DNA of 5,960 nt from Deltaproteobacteria bacterium. GTDB lineage: Bacteria; Desulfobacterota; Desulfobulbia; Desulfobulbales; Desulfobulbaceae. Location of the stretch: contig JAADIK010000165.1 of NCBI GenBank assembly GCA_013151365.1, forward strand, positions 1 through 5,960, given 5' to 3'. Shown here piece by piece: positions 1 through 5,874 of this stretch. The notes beneath the pieces were generated by a model. The model was given only the letters and a program-made list of their open reading frames with translations. It was not told the DNA's origin and did no database searches. A program made the translations under genes and the position numbers. Positions within the stretch are counted from its first letter, which is position 1. Every line of letters starts with the position of its first letter.

Positions 1-679
1 GGTCAATGATTTTTTTGAGCGGACCCTTGATCTTGGCCAGGGGCGTGACCCTGGGGATAACCGGCAGCAGCTTTTCCGCCGGCGGCGGCGGCTCGACCCG
101 CAGCTTTTTTTCAAGCTGCATGCCGGCTTTCGGATTTAGCCCGCCCTCCATATGGCCGGATTTGTAGGCTGCCGTGCCGCCCAGGCCCTGCAGGAAGTCC
201 AGCATGGTGCCCAGGTCGTTTTTTCGATAAAAAACTTCGATTTCGTCGGCAATGTTTTGCTGCTCCCGGGACAGTTCCATCAGGTTCTCCCGGTAGTCGT
301 CAACGTCGGAGACGAGTTTGTCATAGGTATCAAGAATCATATTTTTAAAACGGCCGCTCCGGGTCAGGCCGCGAATGTTCTGCCCGGCGAAGACCCGTTT
401 TCTGATGGTTGGCGACTCGGTCAGGTACGGATCAAAGAAGATCAGTTGCTCAAGCCCGGTCAATTTGATAAACTCATTAATCAGCTTTTCGTCTTTCAAC
501 AGTATGTATAACCTGACCAGGTCAAAACCGATTTTTTGTTCGAGGCGCAGGGACGAGGCCAGGACCTGGTCGTCATAATCCTGGATGTCCTCTTCGATAA
601 GTTTGCGGAATCCGAAGTAGCGGTCGGCCATTTCTTTTTTGATTTCAATGGCGAGGACCTGGTCAATATCTTGTGGCAT
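1..679 (-). CDS. Unrecognised protein, N-terminal 226 residues (runs off left edge)
   Basis: This reading frame starts at ATG 679 and stays open to the window edge, so the C-terminus is missing. A full AGGAGG lies 12 nt upstream, which supports the start although the spacing is long; no other start codon lies between. The protein begins MPQDIDQVLAIEIKKEMADR. Residues 1 to about 165 are charged and look mainly helical, with no signal peptide or membrane segment. From about residue 195 it becomes proline- and lysine-rich (VEPPPPAEKLLPVIPRVTP), which looks like a linker to a further domain outside the window. I recognise no family motif or catalytic residues. It is transcribed divergently from dnaG and shares the 680-838 region with it. 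It is probably cytoplasmic. Coding is supported by the strong ribosome site and a plausible soluble-protein composition, whereas overlapping frames give arginine/serine-rich shadows. Function unknown. Confidence 0.8.
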   Translation of the reverse strand, partial: MPQDIDQVLAIEIKKEMADRYFGFRKLIEEDIQDYDDQVLASSLRLEQKIGFDLVRLYILLKDEKLINEFIKLTGLEQLIFFDPYLTESPTIRKRVFAGQNIRGLTRSGRFKNMILDTYDKLVSDVDDYRENLMELSREQQNIADEIEVFYRKNDLGTMLDFLQGLGGTAAYKSGHMEGGLNPKAGMQLEKKLRVEPPPPAEKLLPVIPRVTPLAKIKGPLKKIID

Positions 680-691
680 GCGGTTGACGCG

Positions 692-697
692 CCTCCT
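692..697 (-). promoter_or_regulatory. Ribosome binding site of the left-hand gene
   Basis: The minus strand reads AGGAGG here, a perfect Shine-Dalgarno core, 12 nt before ATG 679. The spacing is longer than the usual 5-9 nt, but no alternative start codon lies nearer, so it fixes the start of the leftward gene. Confidence 0.6.
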
Positions 698-705
698 GGG
701 TGCAC

Positions 706-735
706 GGTATCATTTACCGGCCGAGGTTATGGCAA
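706..735 (-). promoter_or_regulatory. Weak candidate sigma70 promoter for the leftward gene
   Basis: On the minus strand TTGCCA (735-730, five of six matches to TTGACA) is followed after 18 nt by GATACC (711-706, three of six matches to TATAAT). Position relative to the 679 start is reasonable, but the -10 match is poor, so this is only a candidate. Confidence 0.2.
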
Positions 736-759
736 TTTCGCTTGTACCTGAATAAGTTA

Positions 760-774
760 CCGATCCGGGATCGG
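760..774. promoter_or_regulatory. Perfect inverted repeat, candidate operator
   Basis: CCGATCC and GGATCGG flank a single central G, giving a perfect 7+7 bp palindrome in the divergent region between the leftward gene and dnaG. Such a compact symmetric site fits a dimeric regulator that could act on one or both genes. It is not followed by a T tract, so it is not an intrinsic terminator. I see no convincing -35/-10 pair for dnaG in the rest of 680-838; only isolated AT-rich patches such as CATTATACC at 785-793. The binding role is inference. Confidence 0.35.
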
Positions 775-827
775 AGCCTGATTTCATTATACCGTACTCC
801 GGACAATTTTTCACATTGTATCTCTGC

Positions 828-832
828 AGGGA
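828..832 (+). promoter_or_regulatory. dnaG ribosome binding site (decides the start)
   Basis: AGGGA ends 6 nt before ATG 839, ideal spacing, but abuts ATG 833 directly, where it could not work as a Shine-Dalgarno. This favours 839 over the in-frame ATG two codons upstream. Confidence 0.6.
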
Positions 833-838
833 ATGGTC

Positions 839-2614
839 ATGCCGGTAACGCCTTTACGTGAGGAAATAAAGAACAGGGTCCGGGATGAGGCGGATATCGT
901 CCAGGTGATCGGCGAGTGCGTGGAGCTGAAGCGCTCCGGCGCCAGGTTTACCGGCCTCTGTCCTTTTCACGCGGAAAAAACGCCGTCCTTTTCCGTCAAT
1001 CCCCAGGGGCGGTTTTTTCACTGCTTCGGCTGCGGCGAGTCGGGCGATGTCTTCTCCTTTGTCATGAAGTATTACCGGCTCTCCTTCCCGGAAGCGCTCA
1101 AGGAGCTGGCCCGCCGCTATCATATCGATCTGCCCGAATCGCGTTTGAGCGAGGCGGACCGGCAACGGATCAAGGAGCGGGAGATGCTCTACCGGGTGAA
1201 TGAGCAGGCGGCGGCCCTCTATCAGCGCTATCTGCTGGAATCGCCGAAGGCCGAAGAGGCCCGGGCCTATCTCGAGCGGCGCGGCGTTCCGGCCGCGGCG
1301 GTCAAGGATTTCCGGCTCGGTTATGCCCCGGACCCCGGGGCGGCGGGCTGGAGTTTTGCAACCTCGCACCTGCAGGGCCTGCGCCTGCCGGTTACGGTCG
1401 TTGAAAAGGCCGGCCTGGCCGTCAAAAAGGAGCGCGGCGGTTATTATGACCGCTTCCGCGACCGGTTGCTTTTTCCGATCCAGGATATGACCGGCCAGGT
1501 GGTGGCCTTTGGCGGCCGGATTCTCGGCGACGGCCAGCCCAAGTACATGAATTCGCCGGAAAGCCCGGTTTTTAACAAGAGCCGCCTGCTTTTCGGTCTC
1601 TACCGGCACCGGGAGGCGATCCGCCGCCGTCGTCAGGCCATTGTGGTAGAGGGGAACTTTGACCTCCTGCTGCTGGCCGTGCACGGCATTGACAACGTCG
1701 TGGCCCCCCTGGGCACGGCCTTGACCCGCGATCATATCCGCCTGCTGCGTGGTTACTGCGACGAAGTCGTCCTGCTCTTTGACGGTGACAGTGCCGGCCT
1801 GAAGGCCGCCATGCGCTCGGTACCCTTTTTCCTGGCCGAGCAGGTCGACGCCCGGGTGGCGCTCCTGCCCGAGGGCCATGACCCCGACAGCCTGATCCGG
1901 GACCAGGGCGCCGCGGCGGTCGAAAAACTGGTGGCCCGGTCCGGGCCGCTGGCCGAATTTGTTTTCGATACCCTGGCCCGCCGCTACGGCCTGACTCTCG
2001 CCGGCAAGAACCATATCATCGGTGAGCTGCGGGAGATCGTCCGGGCGGGCGGCGATTCCGCGCAACGTTCAATGATGGTCGCCCACTTCAGCGACAAGCT
2101 CGGCATCGCCCCGGCCCAGTTCCTGGCCGGTATTCACGAGGCCCGGCCGCCGGAGCGCCGGGAGGAAGAGGCCGGGCCGCGGCGGCCGTTTCCGGAGAGT
2201 TTATCGCGAAAACAGCGGCAACTTGTTGATTTCATGCTTCTTTATCCTGAGTTTCTCGAAGAATTGCTGGCCGCCGGCGGGGCGGAGGTTGTCCGGGAGA
2301 CGGCGGGTATGGAGATCATCCGTTGCCTGCAGGAGTTGACCGCAACGGGCCCGGTTACCCCGGACCGGCTGTTGTCCGCCCTGCCGGGAGAGAGTGAGCG
2401 GCGGTATACGGCAGAGCTCTTGATCAGCGGCGGCGAAGAGTCCGAGCAGGAGGCCCGCCGCCTGTGCGACGAGTTGCTGGCCTGGCTGCGTACGGCCCGG
2501 CGGCGGCAGGATGGCGCCGACCTCATGCGGCAGATCAATGAGGCCCAGGAGGCGGGGGACCAGGATATGCTGATGCGGCTTCTGGAGCGGAAATTGGCAA
2601 TGGGAAAAACGTAA
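839..2614 (+). CDS. dnaG: DNA primase DnaG
   Basis: DnaG synthesises the short RNA primers for lagging-strand replication and works at the fork with the DnaB helicase. The 591-residue protein has the family's usual size (E. coli about 581). Order of domains: an N-terminal CHC2 zinc-binding domain with C41, H44, C62 and C65 (CPFHAEKTPSF and FHCFGCGESGDVF), which reads template DNA; the RNA-polymerase core with the basic PKYMNSPESPVF segment at 234-245; the Toprim fold with EGNFD (E271) and DGDSAG (D315, D317), the metal-binding acidic residues equivalent to E. coli E265, D309 and D311; and a divergent C-terminal region from about 440 that should bind DnaB. All key residues are present. ATG 839 is preferred over ATG 833 because AGGGA at 828-832 is correctly spaced only for 839. 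It heads the rightward cluster; no rpsU precedes it. No clear terminator follows, so some read-through into rpoD is possible. Confidence 0.98.
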   Translation: MPVTPLREEIKNRVRDEADIVQVIGECVELKRSGARFTGLCPFHAEKTPSFSVNPQGRFFHCFGCGESGDVFSFVMKYYRLSFPEALKELARRYHIDLPESRLSEADRQRIKEREMLYRVNEQAAALYQRYLLESPKAEEARAYLERRGVPAAAVKDFRLGYAPDPGAAGWSFATSHLQGLRLPVTVVEKAGLAVKKERGGYYDRFRDRLLFPIQDMTGQVVAFGGRILGDGQPKYMNSPESPVFNKSRLLFGLYRHREAIRRRRQAIVVEGNFDLLLLAVHGIDNVVAPLGTALTRDHIRLLRGYCDEVVLLFDGDSAGLKAAMRSVPFFLAEQVDARVALLPEGHDPDSLIRDQGAAAVEKLVARSGPLAEFVFDTLARRYGLTLAGKNHIIGELREIVRAGGDSAQRSMMVAHFSDKLGIAPAQFLAGIHEARPPERREEEAGPRRPFPESLSRKQRQLVDFMLLYPEFLEELLAAGGAEVVRETAGMEIIRCLQELTATGPVTPDRLLSALPGESERRYTAELLISGGEESEQEARRLCDELLAWLRTARRRQDGADLMRQINEAQEAGDQDMLMRLLERKLAMGKT

Positions 2615-2632
2615 TTTTTTTCAGATCACCGG

Positions 2633-2660
2633 TTGAAAGAAGAATAAAACCTGGTACATT
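2633..2660 (+). promoter_or_regulatory. Candidate sigma70 promoter for rpoD
   Basis: TTGAAA (2633-2638) is followed after 16 nt by TACATT (2655-2660), preceded by TGG, which makes an extended -10 (TGn). A separate perfect TATAAT lies at 2674-2679 without a good -35; a start from it would fall at about 2686, on the first bases of the palindromic element. Either gives rpoD a leader of more than 200 nt that includes that element. This is consensus matching by eye, not proof of activity. Confidence 0.35.
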
Positions 2661-2671
2661 TCAAAAATGTA
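2655..2671. promoter_or_regulatory. Short perfect inverted repeat over the candidate -10
   Basis: TACATTT and AAATGTA surround the trinucleotide CAA, a perfect 7-bp AT-rich palindrome that overlaps the proposed extended -10 of rpoD. It could be an operator or a weak hairpin. The T content downstream is interrupted (TTTATAATATT), so I do not call it a terminator for dnaG. Confidence 0.3.
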
Positions 2672-2684
2672 TTTATAATATTGT

Positions 2685-2819
2685 CCTGAATCCGTGAGCG
2701 TTCGAGAACGGTGCAGATGCAAGGCGGCAACGAGGTTGATTATCCTGGTGTGATCAACGAGTTGCCAACGCAGCAGATGCGCCGTTATCGGGCGCCCCGC
2801 CAGTCGTCACGGATTCAGG
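2685..2819. repeat. 135-bp palindromic element with 13-bp terminal inverted repeats (MITE/REP-like)
   Basis: The ends are exact reverse complements: CCTGAATCCGTGA at 2685-2697 and TCACGGATTCAGG at 2807-2819. The tetranucleotide TTGT sits directly outside both ends (2681-2684 and 2820-2823), like a short target-site duplication. Inside, further arms pair: AACGG (2707-2711) with CCGTT (2782-2786), GGCAAC (2726-2731) with GTTGCC (2761-2766), and GTTGAT (2735-2740) with ATCAAC (2753-2758), closing a loop at 2741-2752. GCAGATGC also occurs twice as a direct repeat (2713-2720 and 2773-2780). The element has no coding capacity. It lies between dnaG and rpoD, so an rpoD transcript from the upstream promoter would carry it as a long hairpin. 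What is seen is the palindrome; mobility is inferred from the terminal repeats and flanks. It could instead be a non-mobile structured leader. Confidence 0.65.
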
Positions 2820-2891
2820 TTGTTGTATCGTCCGGATGGTGAGTCAGACCATAAATATAGTTCATCCTTTCTTCGTTTTTTAGCAAAAGTC

Positions 2892-2898
2892 GGGGGGA
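2892..2898 (+). promoter_or_regulatory. rpoD ribosome binding site
   Basis: GGGGGGA lies 5 nt before ATG 2904 and is the only purine-rich site near a start codon in this frame. The frame is open back to a TTG at 2820, but that stretch has no Shine-Dalgarno and touches the palindromic element, so 2904 is the start. Confidence 0.55.
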
Positions 2899-2903
2899 CG
2901 GAG

Positions 2904-4580
2904 ATGGCGGCCAAGAAGAAATTTTTCGAAGAAGAAGTGAATGGCAACATTCCGGAATCGCAAGAAGATCTTGCAGATTTTTTAGATCTTCCGGATTTGA
3001 AAGAGCTTGAGGAATGTGATGATTTTTCGGATCTGACAGGAATATTTGCAGAGGAGGATCTCACTTTGGTTGATACGCCAGATACCATTATTCATGATGA
3101 CCGTCGCAAGGCGCCGCGGGTCGGACGCCGCCGGGGAGGGGATCGGCGCCGGATCATTGACCGGCGGCTGGCCGGCGGCAGCGTTGATCCGATGAATATC
3201 TATCTCCGGGAGATGGGCAACCTGTCGCTGCTCACTCACGAAGAAGAGGTCGATCTGGCCCGGATGGTCGAGACCGGAGAAAAGCTGGTTCAGCAGGCTG
3301 TTTTACGTTTGTCGCTCGGAGTGGTCATGCTTGGTGATCTGGCCAGAGACCTGCGTTCCGGGAAGATCCGCATTGGGGCGGCGCTGAAAAGCATCTCGGA
3401 ACATGACGGGGACGTCCAGGCGAAGATCCGGGATGATTTCCTGAAGCAGATCGAGCTGGCCTTTGAATTGGACCGCAAGCGCCAGAGTCTGTGCCGGGAA
3501 CTTGAAAAAAGCGACAACCGGAGCCCTGAACATGACCGGATCATGGCGGAGATCGACGGGATCGGCCTGGAGATAGCGCAACTGTTCACGGGCTACCAAC
3601 TGTGCTGCAAGGGTGTTTTTGCCGTGGCCGATGCGGTCCGGGACCTGGGGGTGCAGTTCAAGAAGGTCCGGATCGAGGCCCTGAGAAAGACCAAGATGCC
3701 GCCGCCGGACGGCGAAGAGGAGACCGGTCTGAACGCCGCCGATGCGGCGGAGGTCGAGCGCCTGACGATTCTGGATCTTATCGATGCCATCGGCGTCAGC
3801 CATCAGGCCCTGAGTGATATCCTGGGAGATATCGAACTCGGCCGGGAAGAGGTCAAGCAGGGCAAGGAGTCATTCATCCGCGCCAATCTGCGCCTGGTGA
3901 TCGCCGTTTCCAAAAAGTTTCTCAACCGGGGGCTGCAGCTGCCCGATTTGATTCAGGAAGGCAATATCGGGCTGATGAAGGCGGTGGAGAAGTATGACTA
4001 TAAGCGCGGCTACAAGTTTTCCACCTACGCGACCTGGTGGATCAGGCAGGCGATAACGCGCGGCATCGCCGATCAGGGGCGGACCATCAGGCTGCCGGTG
4101 CACATGATTGAAACCATCAACCGGATGCTCCGCTTCTCCAGGGATTTTATGCAGATCGAAAGCCGGGAGCCGACTCCCGAGGAGATGGCCGATCAGTTGA
4201 ACACGGACCTGGAAAAGGTGAATATCGCCCTGAAAACCGCCAAGGACGCGATTTCCCTGGACGCGCCGGTGGGGGACGAAGAGGACACCATGCTCAGTGA
4301 CTTTGTCGAGGATTATGTCCATCCTGATCCCCATGATGCCTCGGTGACGGAAAGCCTGAAACGTTGCATGTGCCAGGTCATGTCATCGTTGACGCCGCGC
4401 GAGGAGCAGGTCCTGCGCATGCGTTACGGTATCGATGTGAGTTGCGACCACACCCTGGAAGAAGTCGGCAAGTGCTTTGCCGTGACCCGGGAGCGCATCC
4501 GGCAGATCGAGGCCCAGGCCATCAAAAAACTCCGTCATCCGGCCAGGAGCGGGGATCTCCGTTCTTTTATCTCCGATTGA
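2904..4580 (+). CDS. rpoD: RNA polymerase principal (housekeeping) sigma factor, sigma70/RpoD
   Basis: RpoD directs core RNA polymerase to TTGACA/TATAAT promoters. The product has 558 residues. Region 1.2 starts at D95 (DPMNIYLREMGNLSLLTHEE). A long non-conserved insertion typical of proteobacterial primary sigmas spans roughly 125-310. Region 2 (about 322-400) includes NLRLVIAVSKKF, the core-binding DLIQEGNIGLMKAVEKYDY, and the melting and -10 helix YATWWIRQAITR with W378, W379, Q382 and T385, equivalent to E. coli W433, W434, Q437 and T440. Region 3.2 has SLDAPVGDEEDTMLSDFVED. Region 4.2 has VTRERIRQIEAQAIKKLRHP, with R529, E530 and R533 matching E. coli R584, E585 and R588 that read the -35 box. 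All recognition residues are kept, so promoter specificity should be standard. Residues 1-94 do not look like region 1.1: an acidic stretch (about 9-66) is followed by an arginine-rich patch (67-88). ATG 2904 is chosen over upstream TTG 2820 because of GGGGGGA at 2892-2898. Confidence 0.98.
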   Translation: MAAKKKFFEEEVNGNIPESQEDLADFLDLPDLKELEECDDFSDLTGIFAEEDLTLVDTPDTIIHDDRRKAPRVGRRRGGDRRRIIDRRLAGGSVDPMNIYLREMGNLSLLTHEEEVDLARMVETGEKLVQQAVLRLSLGVVMLGDLARDLRSGKIRIGAALKSISEHDGDVQAKIRDDFLKQIELAFELDRKRQSLCRELEKSDNRSPEHDRIMAEIDGIGLEIAQLFTGYQLCCKGVFAVADAVRDLGVQFKKVRIEALRKTKMPPPDGEEETGLNAADAAEVERLTILDLIDAIGVSHQALSDILGDIELGREEVKQGKESFIRANLRLVIAVSKKFLNRGLQLPDLIQEGNIGLMKAVEKYDYKRGYKFSTYATWWIRQAITRGIADQGRTIRLPVHMIETINRMLRFSRDFMQIESREPTPEEMADQLNTDLEKVNIALKTAKDAISLDAPVGDEEDTMLSDFVEDYVHPDPHDASVTESLKRCMCQVMSSLTPREEQVLRMRYGIDVSCDHTLEEVGKCFAVTRERIRQIEAQAIKKLRHPARSGDLRSFISD

Positions 4581-4614
4581 CCATTGCTGTCCGGACCGGG
4601 CCTGACGTGCCGCC

Positions 4615-4640
4615 GGCCAGGGGGTTATCAGCTCCTGGCC
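4615..4640 (+). terminator. Hairpin after rpoD, weak candidate terminator
   Basis: GGCCAGG (4615-4621) and CCTGGCC (4634-4640) form a perfect 7-bp GC-rich stem, extendable by a G-T and a G-C pair, with a short loop. An outer pair CCGGA (4591-4595) with TCCGG (4645-4649) could enlarge it. No T tract follows, so it does not meet the intrinsic terminator pattern; it may act as a partial or Rho-linked terminator or stabilise the rpoD mRNA 3' end. Confidence 0.3.
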
Positions 4641-4676
4641 CTGATCCGGTGACGGCTTGAGGTAATATTCCATATA

Positions 4677-4695
4677 CGTTCCCGAACGCTCACGG
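4677..4695 (-). repeat. 19-bp partial copy of the palindromic element's left end
   Basis: CGTTCCCGAACGCTCACGG here matches, with one mismatch in 19, the reverse complement of 2692-2710 inside the dnaG-rpoD element. The core CGTTC-NN-GAACG is itself palindromic at both places (2699-2710 and 4677-4688). It ends 13 nt before the dprA start. It may be the remnant of a second element copy, or a shared regulatory site; the sequence alone does not decide. Confidence 0.5.
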
Positions 4696-4708
4696 TTATC
4701 GTCATCAC

Positions 4709-5830
4709 ATGCGGCAACAAAATCTTCAGGACTGGCTGACTCTTACCTTTTTGCCGGGTCTCGGCTCGACGTTGATTCGGCGGCTGGTTGAACGGTTCGG
4801 CTCGTCGGCCCGGGTGTTGACGGCGGATGCCGCGCAAATGGGCGGCGTGGAAGGCCTCGGTAAAAAGGTGATTCGCCTGTTTGGAGACCGGGCCGTGGTC
4901 GATGAAGCGCGGCGCCGGGCTCGACGGGAGTTGCAGGACCTTTCCCGGCAACAGGTCTCTGTTGTCTGCCTGGACGAGCAGAGCTATCCGCCGCTTCTGC
5001 GCACGATTCATGATCCCCCGGTCCTGCTCTATTGCCGGGGCAGCCTTGAGTGCCTGCAACAGCCGGCCGTGGCGATTGTCGGGTCGCGGGCGGCGACAAC
5101 CTACGGCCGGCGGATCAGTTTCGAACTGGGCCGGGACCTGGCCCGGCGAGGGATCTGCGTTGTCAGCGGCATGGCCTTCGGCATAGATGGCGAGGCCCAC
5201 CGGGGGGCGCTGGCCGGCGGCGGTCCGACTGTCGGCGTACTCGGCTGCGGCATCGATGTGGTCTATCCGCGACAGCATGCCCGGCTTTTCGCGGCGGCAG
5301 CGGCAAACGGCGTCCTGGTCAGCGAATATGCCCTGGGTGCCGGGCCGGAGGCCTTTCGTTTTCCGGCGCGCAACCGGATCATCAGCGGTCTGGTCCAAGG
5401 GGTGGTAGTGGTCGAGGCGACCCGGCAGTCCGGTTCCCTGATTACGGCGCGACTCGCCCTGGAGCAGGACCGCGAAGTTTTTGCCGTCCCGGGCCGGGTT
5501 GATTCCCTCAAGAGCCGCGGCGCCCACCGGCTCTTGCAGCAGGGAGCGCGCCTGGTCGGCTGCGCCGATGATATCCTTGAAGAACTGAATCTGGCGGCAT
5601 CAATGCACACCATTCCGGGGCCGGAGGCCGGCAGCTCTCAGCCCGCCGGGCTCAGCGAAGTAGAGCAGCGGCTTCTCTCCTGTCTTGATGTCTACCCGGT
5701 CAATATTGACGAGCTGGTCCGTCTCGCGGAATGCGCGCCGGCCGAGGTGCATGATCTGCTTCTGCGCCTGGAGCTGAAGGGGTTGGTGCGCCAGTTGCCG
5801 GGACAGCAGTATGAACGGATCCAGGGATAA
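4709..5830 (+). CDS. dprA: DNA-processing protein DprA (Smf)
   Basis: DprA binds incoming single-stranded DNA in the cytoplasm and loads RecA during natural transformation; it is also widely kept in bacteria not known to be competent. The 373-residue length is typical. Residues about 8-60 form a helix-hairpin-helix-like N-terminal part (LPGLGSTLIRRLVERFG, then GVEGLGKKVIRLF). The extended Rossmann fold follows: IVGSRAATTYGRR from 123 (G125, S126, R127), SGMAFGIDGEAHRGAL from 153, GVLGCGIDVVYP at 176-187, FPARNRIISGL near 218-228 and SGSLITARLALEQ from 241, then FAVPGR. From about 316 a winged-helix-like C-terminal domain (SEVEQRLLSCLD to the end) resembles that of many DprA proteins. ATG 4709 is the first usable start in frame after a stop at 4658-4660, and the conserved WLTLTFLPGLG follows at once, but no Shine-Dalgarno is visible, so translation may be weak. 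rpe follows 44 nt later, probably co-transcribed. Confidence 0.97.
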   Translation: MRQQNLQDWLTLTFLPGLGSTLIRRLVERFGSSARVLTADAAQMGGVEGLGKKVIRLFGDRAVVDEARRRARRELQDLSRQQVSVVCLDEQSYPPLLRTIHDPPVLLYCRGSLECLQQPAVAIVGSRAATTYGRRISFELGRDLARRGICVVSGMAFGIDGEAHRGALAGGGPTVGVLGCGIDVVYPRQHARLFAAAAANGVLVSEYALGAGPEAFRFPARNRIISGLVQGVVVVEATRQSGSLITARLALEQDREVFAVPGRVDSLKSRGAHRLLQQGARLVGCADDILEELNLAASMHTIPGPEAGSSQPAGLSEVEQRLLSCLDVYPVNIDELVRLAECAPAEVHDLLLRLELKGLVRQLPGQQYERIQG

Positions 5831-5862
5831 TTCTGAATAGTAACTTCCGGCCTGCCCGGATC

Positions 5863-5868
5863 GAGGGA
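5863..5868 (+). promoter_or_regulatory. rpe ribosome binding site
   Basis: GAGGGA lies 6 nt before ATG 5875. The nearer ATG at 5870 is read as ATG-CCA-TGA and stops at once, so 5875 is the start. Confidence 0.6.
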
Positions 5869-5874
5869 AATGCC

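Noticed and set aside
152..751. Plus-strand open frames opposite the left-hand gene
   Set aside because: They are shadows of the minus-strand frame that begins with AGGAGG and ATG 679 and remains open to the edge.
854..2065. 403-codon open frame on the minus strand inside dnaG
   Set aside because: It lies fully opposite a certain dnaG with all catalytic motifs; long antisense frames are common in GC-rich DNA and its translation resembles no protein.
2604..2622. Possible terminator at the end of dnaG (A run, stop codon, T run)
   Set aside because: The only stem would be A-T pairs, without a GC-rich hairpin, so it does not meet the intrinsic terminator pattern.
2834..2880. Possible attenuator before rpoD: GGATG/CATCC stem followed by a T-rich stretch
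   Set aside because: The stem is only 5 bp with a 24-nt loop and the T run is interrupted; too weak to call a terminator.
2820..2903. Upstream TTG start giving RpoD 28 extra residues
   Set aside because: No Shine-Dalgarno, the start would lie on the edge of the palindromic element, and ATG 2904 has a well-placed GGGGGGA.
3099..3173. RRKAPRV...RRR patch in RpoD resembling the basic start of PilZ domains
   Set aside because: No PilZ domain follows; sigma region 1.2 starts right after, so the likeness is superficial.
4649..4678. Possible dprA promoter GTGACG-18-TATACG
   Set aside because: Only four of six matches in each box and no extended -10; not above chance in this kind of search.
4628..5527. 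299-codon open frame on the minus strand over dprA
   Set aside because: Antisense shadow of dprA; no ribosome site and no recognisable motif.
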